Shown here piece by piece: positions 7,042 through 15,483 of a stretch of 25,599 nt of DNA; position 1 is the first letter of the stretch; each line of letters begins with the position of its first letter. A model generated the notes under the pieces. The model did not search any database. It was not told where the DNA came from and worked only from the letters and a program-made list of their open reading frames with translations. A program made the translations under genes and the position numbers. The stretch comes from Deltaproteobacteria bacterium (GTDB lineage: Bacteria; Desulfobacterota; Binatia; Binatales; Binataceae), in contig JAJZAG010000011.1 in the NCBI GenBank assembly GCA_021799555.1, positions 1 through 25,599 of the forward strand. Direction: 5' to 3'.

Positions 7042-7233
7042 ATGAAGGTAGTCGTCGATTTGAAGCTGTGCGAAGGAAATCAGCGCTGCATGGAAGCCGC
7101 GCCGGAGGTTTTTGACGTTCGCGAAGACGACAAGGCGCACCTGCTCATGGAGAGGCCGCCCGAATCGTTGCGCGAGAAAGTCAAGCTGGCGATGCGGATG
7201 TGCCCGCGGCAGGCGATCACGCTCGAGGACTGA
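7042..7233 (+). CDS. [3Fe-4S] ferredoxin, P450 partner
   Basis: This 63-residue soluble ferredoxin has Cys10, Cys16 and Cys54. The spacing CEGNQRC...MCPRQAI has a non-cysteine residue (Asn13) at the place of the second cluster ligand, as in the [3Fe-4S] ferredoxins that donate electrons to actinobacterial-type P450s. The APEVFDV segment after the second cysteine is also typical. It has a good GAGGAG ribosome site upstream of the ATG. The P450 gene starts 54 bp downstream, so the two are almost certainly an operon. No ferredoxin reductase is encoded in the window, so one must be borrowed from elsewhere. Confidence 0.9.
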   Translation: MKVVVDLKLCEGNQRCMEAAPEVFDVREDDKAHLLMERPPESLREKVKLAMRMCPRQAITLED

Positions 7234-7287
7234 GAGCGACGCGGAATTTAGCAGTTCATGGCAACTCGGCCGAGGCAAGAATAATCG

Positions 7288-8538
7288 ATGGAACAGCGAC
7301 AAATCACGCTTGAAAATCTGAACATCATCGGCCCGGACTACTACGCGAAGAACGGCTATCCGCATGCCGAATGGACCTATCTGCGCGCGCACGATCCGGT
7401 GCATTGGACCGAGTTTCCCAACACCGATCCGTTCTGGGCGATCACCAAGCACGCCGATATCGTTCAGATCGCGAAGCAGCCCAAACTGTTCTCGATCGTC
7501 AAGCGCTTGCTGGTGTTTGTGCCCGATCAGCCGTCAGAGCCGGACCCGGTGCCGCCGTTCCGTCATCTGCTCAACATGGATCCACCCGAACACGGCGAAT
7601 ACCGCTCGATCGTGAGTCGGCGCTTCACGCCGCGCGCGGTGCGCGAGCTCGAGCCCGAGATTGATCGAATCGCGCGCGAGGTTCTGGACGGTGTGACCGG
7701 GAAAACGCAGTGCGACTTCGTGACCGACGTGTCCTCGCGCGTTCCGCTCGCAGTGATTGCTGAGCTGCTCGGCGTGCCGCGCAAGGATTGGGACCAGCTC
7801 TTCCGCTGGACCAATGAAACGATCGGCGGGGCTGATCCGGAATTTCAGGATGGCACCAGCCAGGACGAGACGTTCGAGCGCGCGCGGCTGGGCCTGTTTC
7901 AGTATTTCACCGATCTGGTCAACGAAAAAACCAAACGCCCGGCCAACGACATCACCAGTATCGTCGCGGCCGCGAGCGTCAACGGCACGCCGATGCCGCA
8001 ATTCGAGATGCTGTCGTACTTCCTGCTGCTGGTGGTGGCGGGCAACGAGACGACGCGAAACGCAACGACGGGAGGCCTGCTCGCGCTGATCGAGAATCGC
8101 GAACAATGGGACAGGCTCAAGAAGAATCCGGCGCTAATCAAGCCCGCGGTTGAAGAGATCGTGCGATGGACCACGCCGGTGATTCAATTTGCGCGGACAG
8201 CCACCGAAGACACAGAGATTCGCGGGCGCAAAATCAAGGCGGGCGAATCGGTATGCCTGTTCTATCCCTCGGCAAATCGCGATGAAGAAGTATTCGACAA
8301 CCCATGCAAGTTCGATATTGGCCGCGACCCGAATCCGCATATCGCGTTCGGAATCGGTGAGCATTTTTGCCTTGGAGCAAACCTGGCGCGGCTCGAACTC
8401 GAAGTTATCTTCCGTCAATTGGTAGAGCGGATGGAATACGCCGAGCTGGCTGGACCGGTCGAGCGGCTACGCTCGAGCTTCGTCGGCGGAATCAAGCACA
8501 TGCCAATCAAGATGAAGCTGAACCCCGCGCGACAGTAA
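7288..8538 (+). CDS. Cytochrome P450
   Basis: This 416-residue soluble bacterial P450 inserts one oxygen atom into an organic substrate, fed by the adjacent ferredoxin. It has the I-helix oxygen-activation motif AGNETT (251-256), the K-helix ExxR (Glu290-Arg293) and the heme loop FGIGEHFCLG (354-363) with the thiolate ligand Cys361. The length is normal and no signal peptide is present. The heme loop and the LARLELEVIFRQLVERM stretch after it resemble CYP125/CYP142/CYP124-like enzymes that oxidise sterol side chains or methyl-branched lipids. That assignment is by resemblance only. The spacer before the ATG has a weak GAGG. Confidence 0.92.
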   Translation: MEQRQITLENLNIIGPDYYAKNGYPHAEWTYLRAHDPVHWTEFPNTDPFWAITKHADIVQIAKQPKLFSIVKRLLVFVPDQPSEPDPVPPFRHLLNMDPPEHGEYRSIVSRRFTPRAVRELEPEIDRIAREVLDGVTGKTQCDFVTDVSSRVPLAVIAELLGVPRKDWDQLFRWTNETIGGADPEFQDGTSQDETFERARLGLFQYFTDLVNEKTKRPANDITSIVAAASVNGTPMPQFEMLSYFLLLVVAGNETTRNATTGGLLALIENREQWDRLKKNPALIKPAVEEIVRWTTPVIQFARTATEDTEIRGRKIKAGESVCLFYPSANRDEEVFDNPCKFDIGRDPNPHIAFGIGEHFCLGANLARLELEVIFRQLVERMEYAELAGPVERLRSSFVGGIKHMPIKMKLNPARQ

Positions 8539-8717
8539 GTAAGAATGCGAAACCACCGGCCACGCGGATTTCTACAGTTTGGGAGCGATGGTGCCGAAGC
8601 GCCACCGAGAGAAGCTTTCTTGTCCGATCATCCTTGAAATCTCTGGTCGCTCTTCTGTCTGAGCCAGGGGAATTGGGGTGATGCCTCGCCAGTTCGAGAT
8701 GTAGCACGTTTCGATTA
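8539..8717. other. Non-coding gap after the P450 gene
   Basis: This is the first part of an 844-bp stretch without an intact gene. I see no protein-like frame, RNA or terminator in it. The second part is described under the decayed dehydratase fragment. Confidence 0.4.
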
Positions 8718-9218
8718 GTGCCATTGTGCGGATCGCGTCTTCAACACCTGAATTCAGCGTGGAACGCTCTGATTCTCATATTGATCGCGCGAGAGATCAG
8801 GACGCCTGCCTCCGAGTGCACGGCACGGTTGGAGAGGATGCGTATCGATCCGGACTACTCGGGTGCCCACTTAATCCTCAAGACGGGCGACCGTGATACC
8901 GGGTACGGGATTACGGTCACGATAAACGATAAGGAGACGAAACGAGGCCTCCTTTGCTGCCTGGTCCGACCGAACGAAGCGACCGCGGTGATGCTGCTCG
9001 CCGCGAAAACGGGTGTGACGGCGTGCAACCGACGCCTGACGGATTGAGCTATGCGAATGCTTCGAGCACGTTTCGTTGTTTGACAGTATTTGTGTGAACG
9101 CGAGCCCCGAGCGCCGTATGACCGATCTCGCCGAAAATCTGGCGGAGGATTTCTTTACTCCGGTCGATATTCGCTGAGGGCGCTGCATGGTCCCGACCGC
9201 GGCACGATTCAGTATTGA
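8718..9218 (+). pseudogene. Decayed fragment resembling the N-terminus of fuconate dehydratase (enolase superfamily)
   Basis: The frame at 8718-9047 (109 residues) contains IAREIRTPAS, then MRIDPDYSGAHLILKT and GYGITVTI. In the same order and spacing these resemble the opening of L-fuconate dehydratase-type enolase superfamily proteins (D-V-R-D-I-R-F-P-T-S, then a DPDYSAAYV-like segment, then an EGHGLTFTI-like segment). After a frame change, 9112-9156 reads like the next region (TDLAENLAEDFF). After a further frame change, 9168-9215 reads SLRALHGPDRGTIQY, like the family's SQLRWLGP-KG-IH segment, and then stops. Two frameshifts and the loss of the catalytic barrel indicate a dead remnant. The recognition rests on memory of the family, not on an alignment. 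Confidence 0.5.
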
Positions 9219-9283
9219 GACGTATCAGCATCCGCTCGGCGTCGTCGGATTTCCGCGCGGTGCGAATTAGAATCGGTTCGGGA

Positions 9284-9312
9284 TTGCACAAGCGTTATGA
9301 GAGAGATAAGTA
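9284..9312 (+). promoter_or_regulatory. Possible promoter for sdhCAB
   Basis: TTGCAC at 9284-9289 is a fair -35, with a 17-bp spacer to TAAGTA at 9307-9312, which is a poor -10. It lies about 70 bp upstream of the sdhC start. It is the best match seen by eye, but weak. Confidence 0.25.
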
Positions 9313-9382
9313 ATACAGCACGCGGCCTGACAATCGAATAAGCCGTACTGATAGAAGCAGGAGAAAGGCAGGAGCCCTGATA

Positions 9383-10144
9383 ATGGCAGCGTCGAGCGTG
9401 GTGAGCGAGCCGGTTGTGAAAGCTGGCGAAGCGGCTGGCAGTGCCGCAGCGTTTGGAACGAACCGGTTGCTATTGCTGTGGAGCACGGTTATCGGCAAGA
9501 AGATCGTGATGGCGGTCACGGGCGTGATCATGGTCGCGTTCGTGATTGCGCATATGCTGGGGAACCTGAAGATTTTCGCCGGCCCAAAGGAAATCAATAC
9601 GTATTCCCGGTTTTTGCGCGAAGTTGGCATGCCTGAGCTTGGCTATGGAGACGCGCTTTGGATCGTCCGCCTCGTGCTCATTACCGCCGTGACGCTTCAT
9701 ATCATCGCCGCAGTCACCCTAACCCGCGTGAGCTGGCAGGCGCGCCCGATCGGTTACCGGGAACGCAAGGATCTCGAGACATCGTTTGCCGCGCGATGGA
9801 TGCGCTGGGGCGGCGTGATCCTCGCGGTATTCATTGTATTCCACATCCTGCACTTCACGCTGGGCATGGTCGGGTTTCAGCCGGGGCAATTTCGGGAGCT
9901 GCACGTTTACTCGAACGTAGTCGCGGGGTTTTCGGTGTGGCCGGTTTCGGCCTTCTATATCCTCGCGATGCTCGCGCTGTTTTCGCATCTCGACCACGGC
10001 ATCTGGAGCATGCTGCAGACGCTTGGATGGAGTACCGCGCGCAACCAAGCAACCCTGAGGCTCGCGTCACGGCTGATCGCAGGGGTGGTGTTCGCGGGAT
10101 TCGTGTCGGTGCCGGTCGCGGTTTTAGCGGGTTGGATTCAGTAA
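9383..10144 (+). CDS. sdhC: Succinate dehydrogenase cytochrome b subunit (b558 type)
   Basis: This is the membrane anchor of succinate:quinone reductase. The 253-residue protein has five hydrophobic segments (about 40-60, 92-114, 141-163, 185-205, 229-250), the layout of the single-subunit, di-heme cytochrome b558 anchors. Histidines suited to heme ligation lie inside or at the ends of helices (57, 106, 154 or 157, 202 or 205). MVAFVIAHMLGNLKIFAG after the first helix and DHGIWSMLQTLGW near residue 204 are family hallmarks. An Ala-rich soluble N-terminus precedes the first helix. A ribosome site (AGGAG) precedes the ATG. The sdhA start follows after 7 bp, so the three genes form one operon. 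Single-anchor enzymes of this kind often use menaquinone. Confidence 0.92.
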   Translation: MAASSVVSEPVVKAGEAAGSAAAFGTNRLLLLWSTVIGKKIVMAVTGVIMVAFVIAHMLGNLKIFAGPKEINTYSRFLREVGMPELGYGDALWIVRLVLITAVTLHIIAAVTLTRVSWQARPIGYRERKDLETSFAARWMRWGGVILAVFIVFHILHFTLGMVGFQPGQFRELHVYSNVVAGFSVWPVSAFYILAMLALFSHLDHGIWSMLQTLGWSTARNQATLRLASRLIAGVVFAGFVSVPVAVLAGWIQ

Positions 10145-10151
10145 GGATACG

Positions 10152-12068
10152 ATGAAGATGCTTGATGCAAGAATTCCGTCCGGTCCGATCGAGCAGGCTT
10201 GGGACAAGTGCAAGTTCGAGATGAAGCTGGTCAACCCGGCCAACCGACGCAAATACACCGTCATCGTGGTTGGTTCCGGACTGGCTGGTGCGGCCGCAGC
10301 CGCTTCGCTCGGGCAGCAGGGGTACAGGGTCGAGTGTTTTTCATTTCACGACACCCCCCGCCGTGCGCACTCGATCGCGGCGCAAGGCGGAATCAACGCT
10401 GCGAAGAACTACCGCAATGACGGCGACAGCGTCATGCGACTGTTCTACGACACGGTCAAGGGCGGAGACTTCCGCTCTCGCGAGGCCAATGTTTACCGGC
10501 TTGCGCAACTGAGCGTGAACATTATCGACCAGTGCGTCGCGCAGGGCGTGCCATTCGCGCGCGAGTATGGAGGTCTGCTGGACACGCGCTCGTTTGGCGG
10601 AGTTCAAGTTTCGCGAACTTTCTATGCGCGCGGGCAGACCGGACAGCAGTTGCTGCTCGGAGCTTATCAGGCGCTCGAAGAACAGATTTCCGCAGGCACG
10701 GTACGGATGCATCCGCGCAGCGAGATGCTCGACCTGGTTCTGGTCGACGGAAAGGCGCGCGGCATCGTCACGCGCAATCTGGTCACCGGTGCAATCGACT
10801 GCCATGCGGGCGATGTGGTCGTGCTCGCCACTGGCGGATACTCCAACGTGTTCTATCTGTCGACCAACGCGAAGGCGTCGAACTGCACGGCGATCTGGCG
10901 GGCGCATCGGCGTGGCGCGCTGTTCGCAAACCCGTGCTTCACGCAAATCCATCCGACCTGCATTCCTTTGACCAGCGAACATCAGTCCAAGCTCACGCTG
11001 ATGTCGGAATCGCTGCGCAACGACGGCAGGGTATGGGTTCCCAAGCAGAAGGGAGACAAGCGACAACCCAACGATATCCCCGAACAGGAGCGCGACTACT
11101 ATCTTGAGCGCCGCTATCCAAGCTTCGGCAACCTGGTGCCGCGCGACGTCGCGTCGCGCAACGCCAAGGAAGTTTGCGACGAGGGCCGCGGCGTCGGACC
11201 CTCGGGCCAAGGTGTATATCTCGACTTCCGCGACGCGATTCAGCGGCTGGGCATCGATCAAGTGCGCGAAAAGTACGGTAACCTGTTCGACATGTACGAG
11301 GAGATCACCGGCGAAAATGCTTACCGCGTTCCGATGCGCATCTATCCGGCGCTGCACTACACGATGGGTGGGCTGTGGGTGGATTACCGCCTGATGTCAA
11401 CCATCGAGGGATTGTTTGTGGGCGGCGAGGCGAACTTCTCTGACCACGGTGCCAATCGTCTCGGCGCCAGCGCCCTTATGCAGGGGCTCGCCGACGGTTA
11501 CTTCGTGTTACCGTACACAGTGCCCGACTATTTAGCCTCCAGCACCCCCTCCAAGCTGGATACGTCGCACCCCGCATTCAAGCAGGCGCGCGAGGAAATT
11601 GCCGGTCGAATCACCAATCTGCTCACGATCAACGGCAAGCGCAGCGCTGCGTCATTTCATCGCCAACTCGGCAGATTGCTGTGGGATAACTGCGGAATGG
11701 CGCGTTCGGAGGCAAGCCTTAATCATGCGCTGGAAGAGGTTCGCAAGCTGCGCTGGGAGTTCTGGCAAGACCTTCGTGTGGTAGGCACCGGCGAAGAGCT
11801 GAACCAATCTTTGGAAGTGGCGGGACGGGTCGCGGATTTCTTCGAGTTGGCAGAACTTATCTGTATCGACGCGCTCGGCAGGACCGAATCCTGTGGCTGC
11901 CACTTCCGGATCGAGAGCCAAACGCCAGACGGCGAGGCAAAGCGCGACGATGAGCATTTCTCTTACTGCGCGGCGTGGGAGTGGGCCGGCGACGGACAGC
12001 CGCCCATCCTGCACAAGGAACCGCTTGCCTTCGAACACGTTCACCTCACTCAACGGAGCTACAAGTAG
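10152..12068 (+). CDS. sdhA: Succinate dehydrogenase/fumarate reductase flavoprotein subunit
   Basis: This is the catalytic subunit that oxidises succinate to fumarate with FAD. The 638-residue protein has a Rossmann GSGLAG (41-46) for FAD, then AHSIAAQGGINAA (72-84), in which His73 is the likely covalent FAD attachment site. IHPTCIP and the LHYTMGGLWVD segment of the dicarboxylate site follow. The downstream GGEANFSDHGANRLGASALMQG region and the C-terminal cap are complete. The length and the phrasing of the motifs match the non-E. coli class that goes with a five-helix b558 anchor. An AAGGA ribosome site lies before the ATG at 10152. The gene ends with TAG, 15 bp before sdhB. Confidence 0.95.
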   Translation: MKMLDARIPSGPIEQAWDKCKFEMKLVNPANRRKYTVIVVGSGLAGAAAAASLGQQGYRVECFSFHDTPRRAHSIAAQGGINAAKNYRNDGDSVMRLFYDTVKGGDFRSREANVYRLAQLSVNIIDQCVAQGVPFAREYGGLLDTRSFGGVQVSRTFYARGQTGQQLLLGAYQALEEQISAGTVRMHPRSEMLDLVLVDGKARGIVTRNLVTGAIDCHAGDVVVLATGGYSNVFYLSTNAKASNCTAIWRAHRRGALFANPCFTQIHPTCIPLTSEHQSKLTLMSESLRNDGRVWVPKQKGDKRQPNDIPEQERDYYLERRYPSFGNLVPRDVASRNAKEVCDEGRGVGPSGQGVYLDFRDAIQRLGIDQVREKYGNLFDMYEEITGENAYRVPMRIYPALHYTMGGLWVDYRLMSTIEGLFVGGEANFSDHGANRLGASALMQGLADGYFVLPYTVPDYLASSTPSKLDTSHPAFKQAREEIAGRITNLLTINGKRSAASFHRQLGRLLWDNCGMARSEASLNHALEEVRKLRWEFWQDLRVVGTGEELNQSLEVAGRVADFFELAELICIDALGRTESCGCHFRIESQTPDGEAKRDDEHFSYCAAWEWAGDGQPPILHKEPLAFEHVHLTQRSYK

Positions 12069-12083
12069 CGCGACGGAGTTACG

Positions 12084-12866
12084 ATGGATATCAAGCTCAA
12101 AATCTGGCGCCAGAGCAACACCGCCTCCCCCGGCCAGTTTAAGGATTATCAGGTCACAGGTATTACGCCGGACATGTCGTTTCTCGAGATGCTCGACGTG
12201 CTCAATGAGGACTTGACAGCGCGTGGGGAGGCGCCGGTGGCTTTCGAGCATGACTGCCGCGAGGGAATTTGCGGTTCGTGCGGATTCCTGGTCAACGGTC
12301 TGGCGCATGGTGGACGGCATGGCACGACGGTGTGCCAGCTTTCGATGCGATTTTTCAAAGATGGAGATTCGCTCGCGCTGGAACCGTGGCGCGCGAAAGC
12401 TTTTCCCGTGCTGCGCGATCTTATCGTCGATCGTTCGGCGTTCGATCGCATCATCCAGGCCGGCGGCTTTATCAGCGCCAATACTGGCAGCGCACCCGAA
12501 GCAAACTCGATCCTAGTGCCCAAAGCGTCGGCTGAAACCGCATTCGATGCGGCCGCCTGCATCGGCTGTGGCGCGTGCGTGGCCGCGTGTCCCAACGCGT
12601 CCGCGATGCTGTTCACGGCGGCAAAGCTCACGCATCTCAATTCGCTACCGCAGGGCCAGCCGCAGCGCGATCAGCGGACGCTGAACATGGTGGCGGCGAT
12701 GTCGCGCGAGTTGTTCGGAAGCTGCACCAATCACGGCGAATGCGAAGCGGTCTGTCCCAAACAGATTCCGATCGAATTCATCGGCAATATGAACCGCGAT
12801 CTGGTGCGTGCAACCTTTCGCCGGCGCCGTGAGGCGATAGTAGTCGCAGGAACTCAGCGCGCATAG
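12084..12866 (+). CDS. sdhB: Succinate dehydrogenase iron-sulfur subunit
   Basis: This subunit passes electrons from FAD to quinone through three clusters. The 260-residue protein has the [2Fe-2S] ligands Cys58, Cys63, Cys66 and Cys84 (DCREGICGSC, then a later Cys), the [4Fe-4S] ligands Cys159, Cys162, Cys165 and Cys169 (CIGCGACVAAC), and the [3Fe-4S] ligands Cys214, Cys220 and Cys224 (CTNHGECEAVC). All expected ligands are present, so the enzyme should be active. It closes the sdhCAB operon and ends with TAG. An inverted repeat at 12966-13003 lies about 100 bp downstream and may end the transcript. Confidence 0.95.
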   Translation: MDIKLKIWRQSNTASPGQFKDYQVTGITPDMSFLEMLDVLNEDLTARGEAPVAFEHDCREGICGSCGFLVNGLAHGGRHGTTVCQLSMRFFKDGDSLALEPWRAKAFPVLRDLIVDRSAFDRIIQAGGFISANTGSAPEANSILVPKASAETAFDAAACIGCGACVAACPNASAMLFTAAKLTHLNSLPQGQPQRDQRTLNMVAAMSRELFGSCTNHGECEAVCPKQIPIEFIGNMNRDLVRATFRRRREAIVVAGTQRA

Positions 12867-12965
12867 AAGTTCGCGACGTGGAGGCACCGCCTATCGGCGC
12901 TTGACATCGCGCGAATAGATTAGCGTCATTTCAGCCTACCATTCGCTCTAACATTAAGCCGCGGC

Positions 12966-13003
12966 GTCGCCCACTGACAATCGCCGCAGGACCAGTGGGC
13001 GAC
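12966..13003. terminator. Hairpin between convergent sdhB and response regulator genes
   Basis: GTCGCCCACTG at 12966-12976 is repeated inverted at 12993-13003, giving a perfect 11-bp GC-rich stem with a 16-base loop. It lies between two genes that converge and probably terminates or stabilises transcripts from both sides. No T-tract follows on either strand. Confidence 0.5.
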
Positions 13004-13025
13004 ATACGCGGACGGTTGTCCTGGC

Positions 13026-13880
13026 TCAGTTCACCTCGGAATCGTCGCGGCGTAGCACGCGGTTCACGCGCGCCATCATCTCGCCTGAGATAAACGGCTT
13101 GGTGATGTAGTCGTCGGCGCCAAGGGCGAATCCCTTAATGATATCATCTTCATTGTTGCGGCCGGTCACGACGATCACAGGCAATTTGCTCGTGGCCGGA
13201 TCATTGCGCAACGCGCTCAGCACACCGAACCCGTCCATCTCCGGTAGGCCGACATCTAGGAGAAGCAAGTCTGGCAGCGATTGCCGAGTGAGCTTCAGTG
13301 CGCTCTGACCGTCGCGAGCGAACTCGCAGGTGAAGCCGGCATGACGCAGCACGGTCGAGATCAGGATAGCGGCGGCTTGATCGTCGTCAGCAACCACTAC
13401 GCGGCGGCTCGCTGTATGTTTTGCCGGGCGCACCAGGTCATATTCGGTGCCGGTATTGCGCAGGATTCTGAACGCGCGAACCAACAACTCCTCGGTTTCA
13501 TACGGTCGGACCAGAAAGTCGTGGCGCATATCGGCGACCGCTAGCGCGTGCTCGCTCATCTGCCGGGCGGTTCCGATAAGCAGAGTCGGCTTGCGAATTC
13601 GAGCGATCGCTTCCTCGGGAGCCGAAATCAGATCGCTGGAGCATCCGGCGTCAATTATACACCCGTGGAACGGAGCGAACGGATTTAGGCCGCGGATCGT
13701 CGCACTTCCGGTCACCTGCTGTCCGAAAGCGCGAATTGACGCCAGCGCTGAAATGATTTCGCTTGCTTCGGCATCATCCAAGCCGATCAGTGCAAATCGG
13801 CTTCCACTGAGTACACCGGCCAGATTGTCATTCACGAGCGACCTGTTTGACGCACGACCAAATTGAGGTACGCGCGTCAT
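13026..13880 (-). CDS. Tandem-receiver response regulator without output domain
   Basis: This 284-residue protein appears to be two CheY-like receiver domains. The C-terminal one (about 159-280) is intact, with acidic pocket Asp165-Asp166, phosphoacceptor Asp209 (LLLLDVGLPEMDGFG), Thr239 and Lys261 (TKPF). The N-terminal one (about 26-142) is diverged but keeps Asp35-Asp36, a possible Asp77 and Thr104. The conserved Lys-Pro is Arg125-Pro126, so its phosphorylation is doubtful. There is no DNA-binding or enzymatic output domain. An HPt protein is encoded divergently 270 bp away, and the pair probably belong to one phosphorelay. No histidine kinase is in the window. The ATG at 13880-13878 has no clear ribosome site; a GTG about 15 codons further in is an alternative start. 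Confidence 0.85.
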   Translation of the reverse strand: MTRVPQFGRASNRSLVNDNLAGVLSGSRFALIGLDDAEASEIISALASIRAFGQQVTGSATIRGLNPFAPFHGCIIDAGCSSDLISAPEEAIARIRKPTLLIGTARQMSEHALAVADMRHDFLVRPYETEELLVRAFRILRNTGTEYDLVRPAKHTASRRVVVADDDQAAAILISTVLRHAGFTCEFARDGQSALKLTRQSLPDLLLLDVGLPEMDGFGVLSALRNDPATSKLPVIVVTGRNNEDDIIKGFALGADDYITKPFISGEMMARVNRVLRRDDSEVN

Positions 13881-14004
13881 TCAGTTGAGGAGCAACAAGG
13901 ATGCCGCGCAAACATGGAGGGAATCAATGCGATACTTGTCCGCCCGTAGACATGCGATGAGCTAATTAGGCCACAATGACAAAACGCGGAGGGTTTTTGA
14001 TCGA

Positions 14005-14032
14005 CGCCATAATATTGGCGAAGTGCGCCAAT
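14005..14032. promoter_or_regulatory. Cluster of alternating CGCCA/TGGCG half-sites
   Basis: CGCCA (14005-14009), TTGGCG (14015-14020) and CGCCAAT (14026-14032) alternate in orientation. The last two form a perfect 7-bp inverted repeat (ATTGGCG, 14014-14020, with CGCCAAT). The cluster lies between the divergent response-regulator and HPt genes, about 120 bp from either start. It could bind a regulator of both genes. Confidence 0.3.
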
Positions 14033-14150
14033 GACGCGTTGCGCGATTAAAACGCTTGGTATTCGCTTCGTCGGTGTTTCAAAAAGGAACTCGGGCGCTG
14101 CCGACTCCGGTAATCTTCCGGGCACGGACTGTGCTCATACTCTCTGTGTG

Positions 14151-14528
14151 ATGGAAATGAATGATGATGGACTCGATCACGGGATAATTGCCGATCTCAC
14201 GGAAATCTGCCAGCACAACGGCGATGACGTAATCAGCGTTTTGTTGGACATGTACTTCAGCGAAATGCCGAACCGGCTGCGAGCGATATGTGAATCAGCT
14301 CGCGAGTCAAATTTTTCCGAGCTGACCCGCGCGGCGCATCGGTTGAAAGGATCCTCGGCATCGCTGGGCGCTCGCCGAATGGCTGAAATTTGTGGCGAGC
14401 TGGAGATGTTCGCCAAGCGCTCGCAGACGTCCAATCCGCCAACCAACTTGCTTGCCGCACTCGAGGCCGAAGCGCGTCGGCTGCGTGAGGTTTTGCCGGC
14501 TGCGCTGGGGCGCGCCGAAGGATCCTGA
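14151..14528 (+). CDS. HPt domain phosphotransfer protein
   Basis: This small histidine phosphotransfer protein (125 residues from this start) passes phosphate between receiver domains. The core is a four-helix bundle, with phospho-accepting His63 in AAHRLKGSSASLGA (61-74), the standard HPt signature. The N-terminal helices (IIADLTEI and VISVLLDMYFSEMPNRLRAI) also fit. I start at the ATG at 14151 rather than upstream at 14031, since the extra 40 residues have no domain character; a GTG directly before it is also possible. It is likely the partner of the divergently encoded tandem-receiver protein, but the histidine kinase that feeds them is not seen. Confidence 0.85.
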   Translation: MEMNDDGLDHGIIADLTEICQHNGDDVISVLLDMYFSEMPNRLRAICESARESNFSELTRAAHRLKGSSASLGARRMAEICGELEMFAKRSQTSNPPTNLLAALEAEARRLREVLPAALGRAEGS

Positions 14529-14548
14529 GCGCTGCGAGGGTTCCAGGA

Positions 14549-15238
14549 TTACCGAATTTTTGAACTCGCCGCGCTCCGCAGCATGGCAAAATCGTAGGCG
14601 AGCAAGTCGCCGATCCGCCCGATCGTGATATCCGCGGGAGGATATTTAGCGACTTCTGCCGCATCTGCCGCGTAGTGCCCCTGGCGGGGGAAGACGGTAG
14701 TCACGCGCGCGCCCCATGCGTTCTTGACTGTCGTCAGGATGCGCACTTTGTCATCGACGATTACGTAGTGCTCCGCTGGAAAACGCGCCGCCACGTCATC
14801 AAGTTCCTGCTCCTTGTGAATGTAGATGAGCACCTCGCCCGAGACCGCTCCATAAAGCCCCGAGCGTTCGACCTTGTGCGGCTGAAAGACGACGTCGCCG
14901 TCGGACAGGATAACCGTGCGGCCGAATTTCGCGAGGTGCTCGATTACGTCTAGCGAGTTTGGAAAGAGCCGGTTGGCGAATGGATAATCAAGCAGGTACA
15001 TCGACGCCGCGAGAATCCGGAAGTCGCGCGGATAATTGATCCGGTAGCGCTGGAGAGCGCCCAGATAGTCCGCATAGCCAAGCTCCTTGCGCAGTTCTTC
15101 AAAGTATCCCCAATAGCGTTTCTGCTGATCGGTGCCGACGTCGTTTTCCAAATGGCGCATGAGGTCAACGATTACCCGGTCGTTATCTAAAAGCGTGTTA
15201 TCAACGTCGAGCAGAAACACCACTTGCTCTGAACTCAC
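14549..15238 (-). CDS. HAD-family hydrolase (phosphatase-like)
   Basis: This is a haloacid dehalogenase superfamily hydrolase of 229 residues. Motif I is FLLDVDNTLLDND, with nucleophile Asp11 and general acid Asp13. Motif II is ILSDGD (Ser112), motif III probably Lys142, and motif IV DD at 162-163 (VIVDDK). A helical cap insert lies at about residues 20-90. The substrate cannot be told. The GTG at 15238-15236 has an excellent AAGGAGGG at 15246-15253 with about 8 bp spacing, and places motif I at the usual distance from the N-terminus. A longer frame, open to 15412, has a poor start. The gene converges with the HPt gene. Confidence 0.85.
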   Translation of the reverse strand: MSSEQVVFLLDVDNTLLDNDRVIVDLMRHLENDVGTDQQKRYWGYFEELRKELGYADYLGALQRYRINYPRDFRILAASMYLLDYPFANRLFPNSLDVIEHLAKFGRTVILSDGDVVFQPHKVERSGLYGAVSGEVLIYIHKEQELDDVAARFPAEHYVIVDDKVRILTTVKNAWGARVTTVFPRQGHYAADAAEVAKYPPADITIGRIGDLLAYDFAMLRSAASSKIR

Positions 15239-15245
15239 GTCAAAT

Positions 15246-15253
15246 CCCTCCTT
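15246..15253 (-). promoter_or_regulatory. Strong ribosome binding site that fixes the HAD gene start
   Basis: On the minus strand this reads AAGGAGGG, about 8 bp before the GTG at 15238. It argues against the longer upstream ATG at 15412. Confidence 0.7.
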
Positions 15254-15483
15254 GGCGAGGATTGCGATCGCACACGTTCGCGCGATCGAGATTAGCCGAA
15301 TGCGTGCGAGGAACGAAAACCTGCGCGTCAAGTTTGGAAAATTAGCAACGTACGCGGCGACGAAAAATCCCGCAACGTGCGCGGATGCCCAAATAACACG
15401 TGTGAACTCCATTCGCTGCGCCGCGCGCTTCTAACCACCGGGGAGCGTTTGTCGCGCAGCCGTCCCGCGCATACGTTTGCTAC

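Noticed and set aside
12901..12906. Perfect TTGACA after sdhB as a promoter
   Set aside because: No -10 box lies at suitable spacing and no plus-strand gene follows before 14151.
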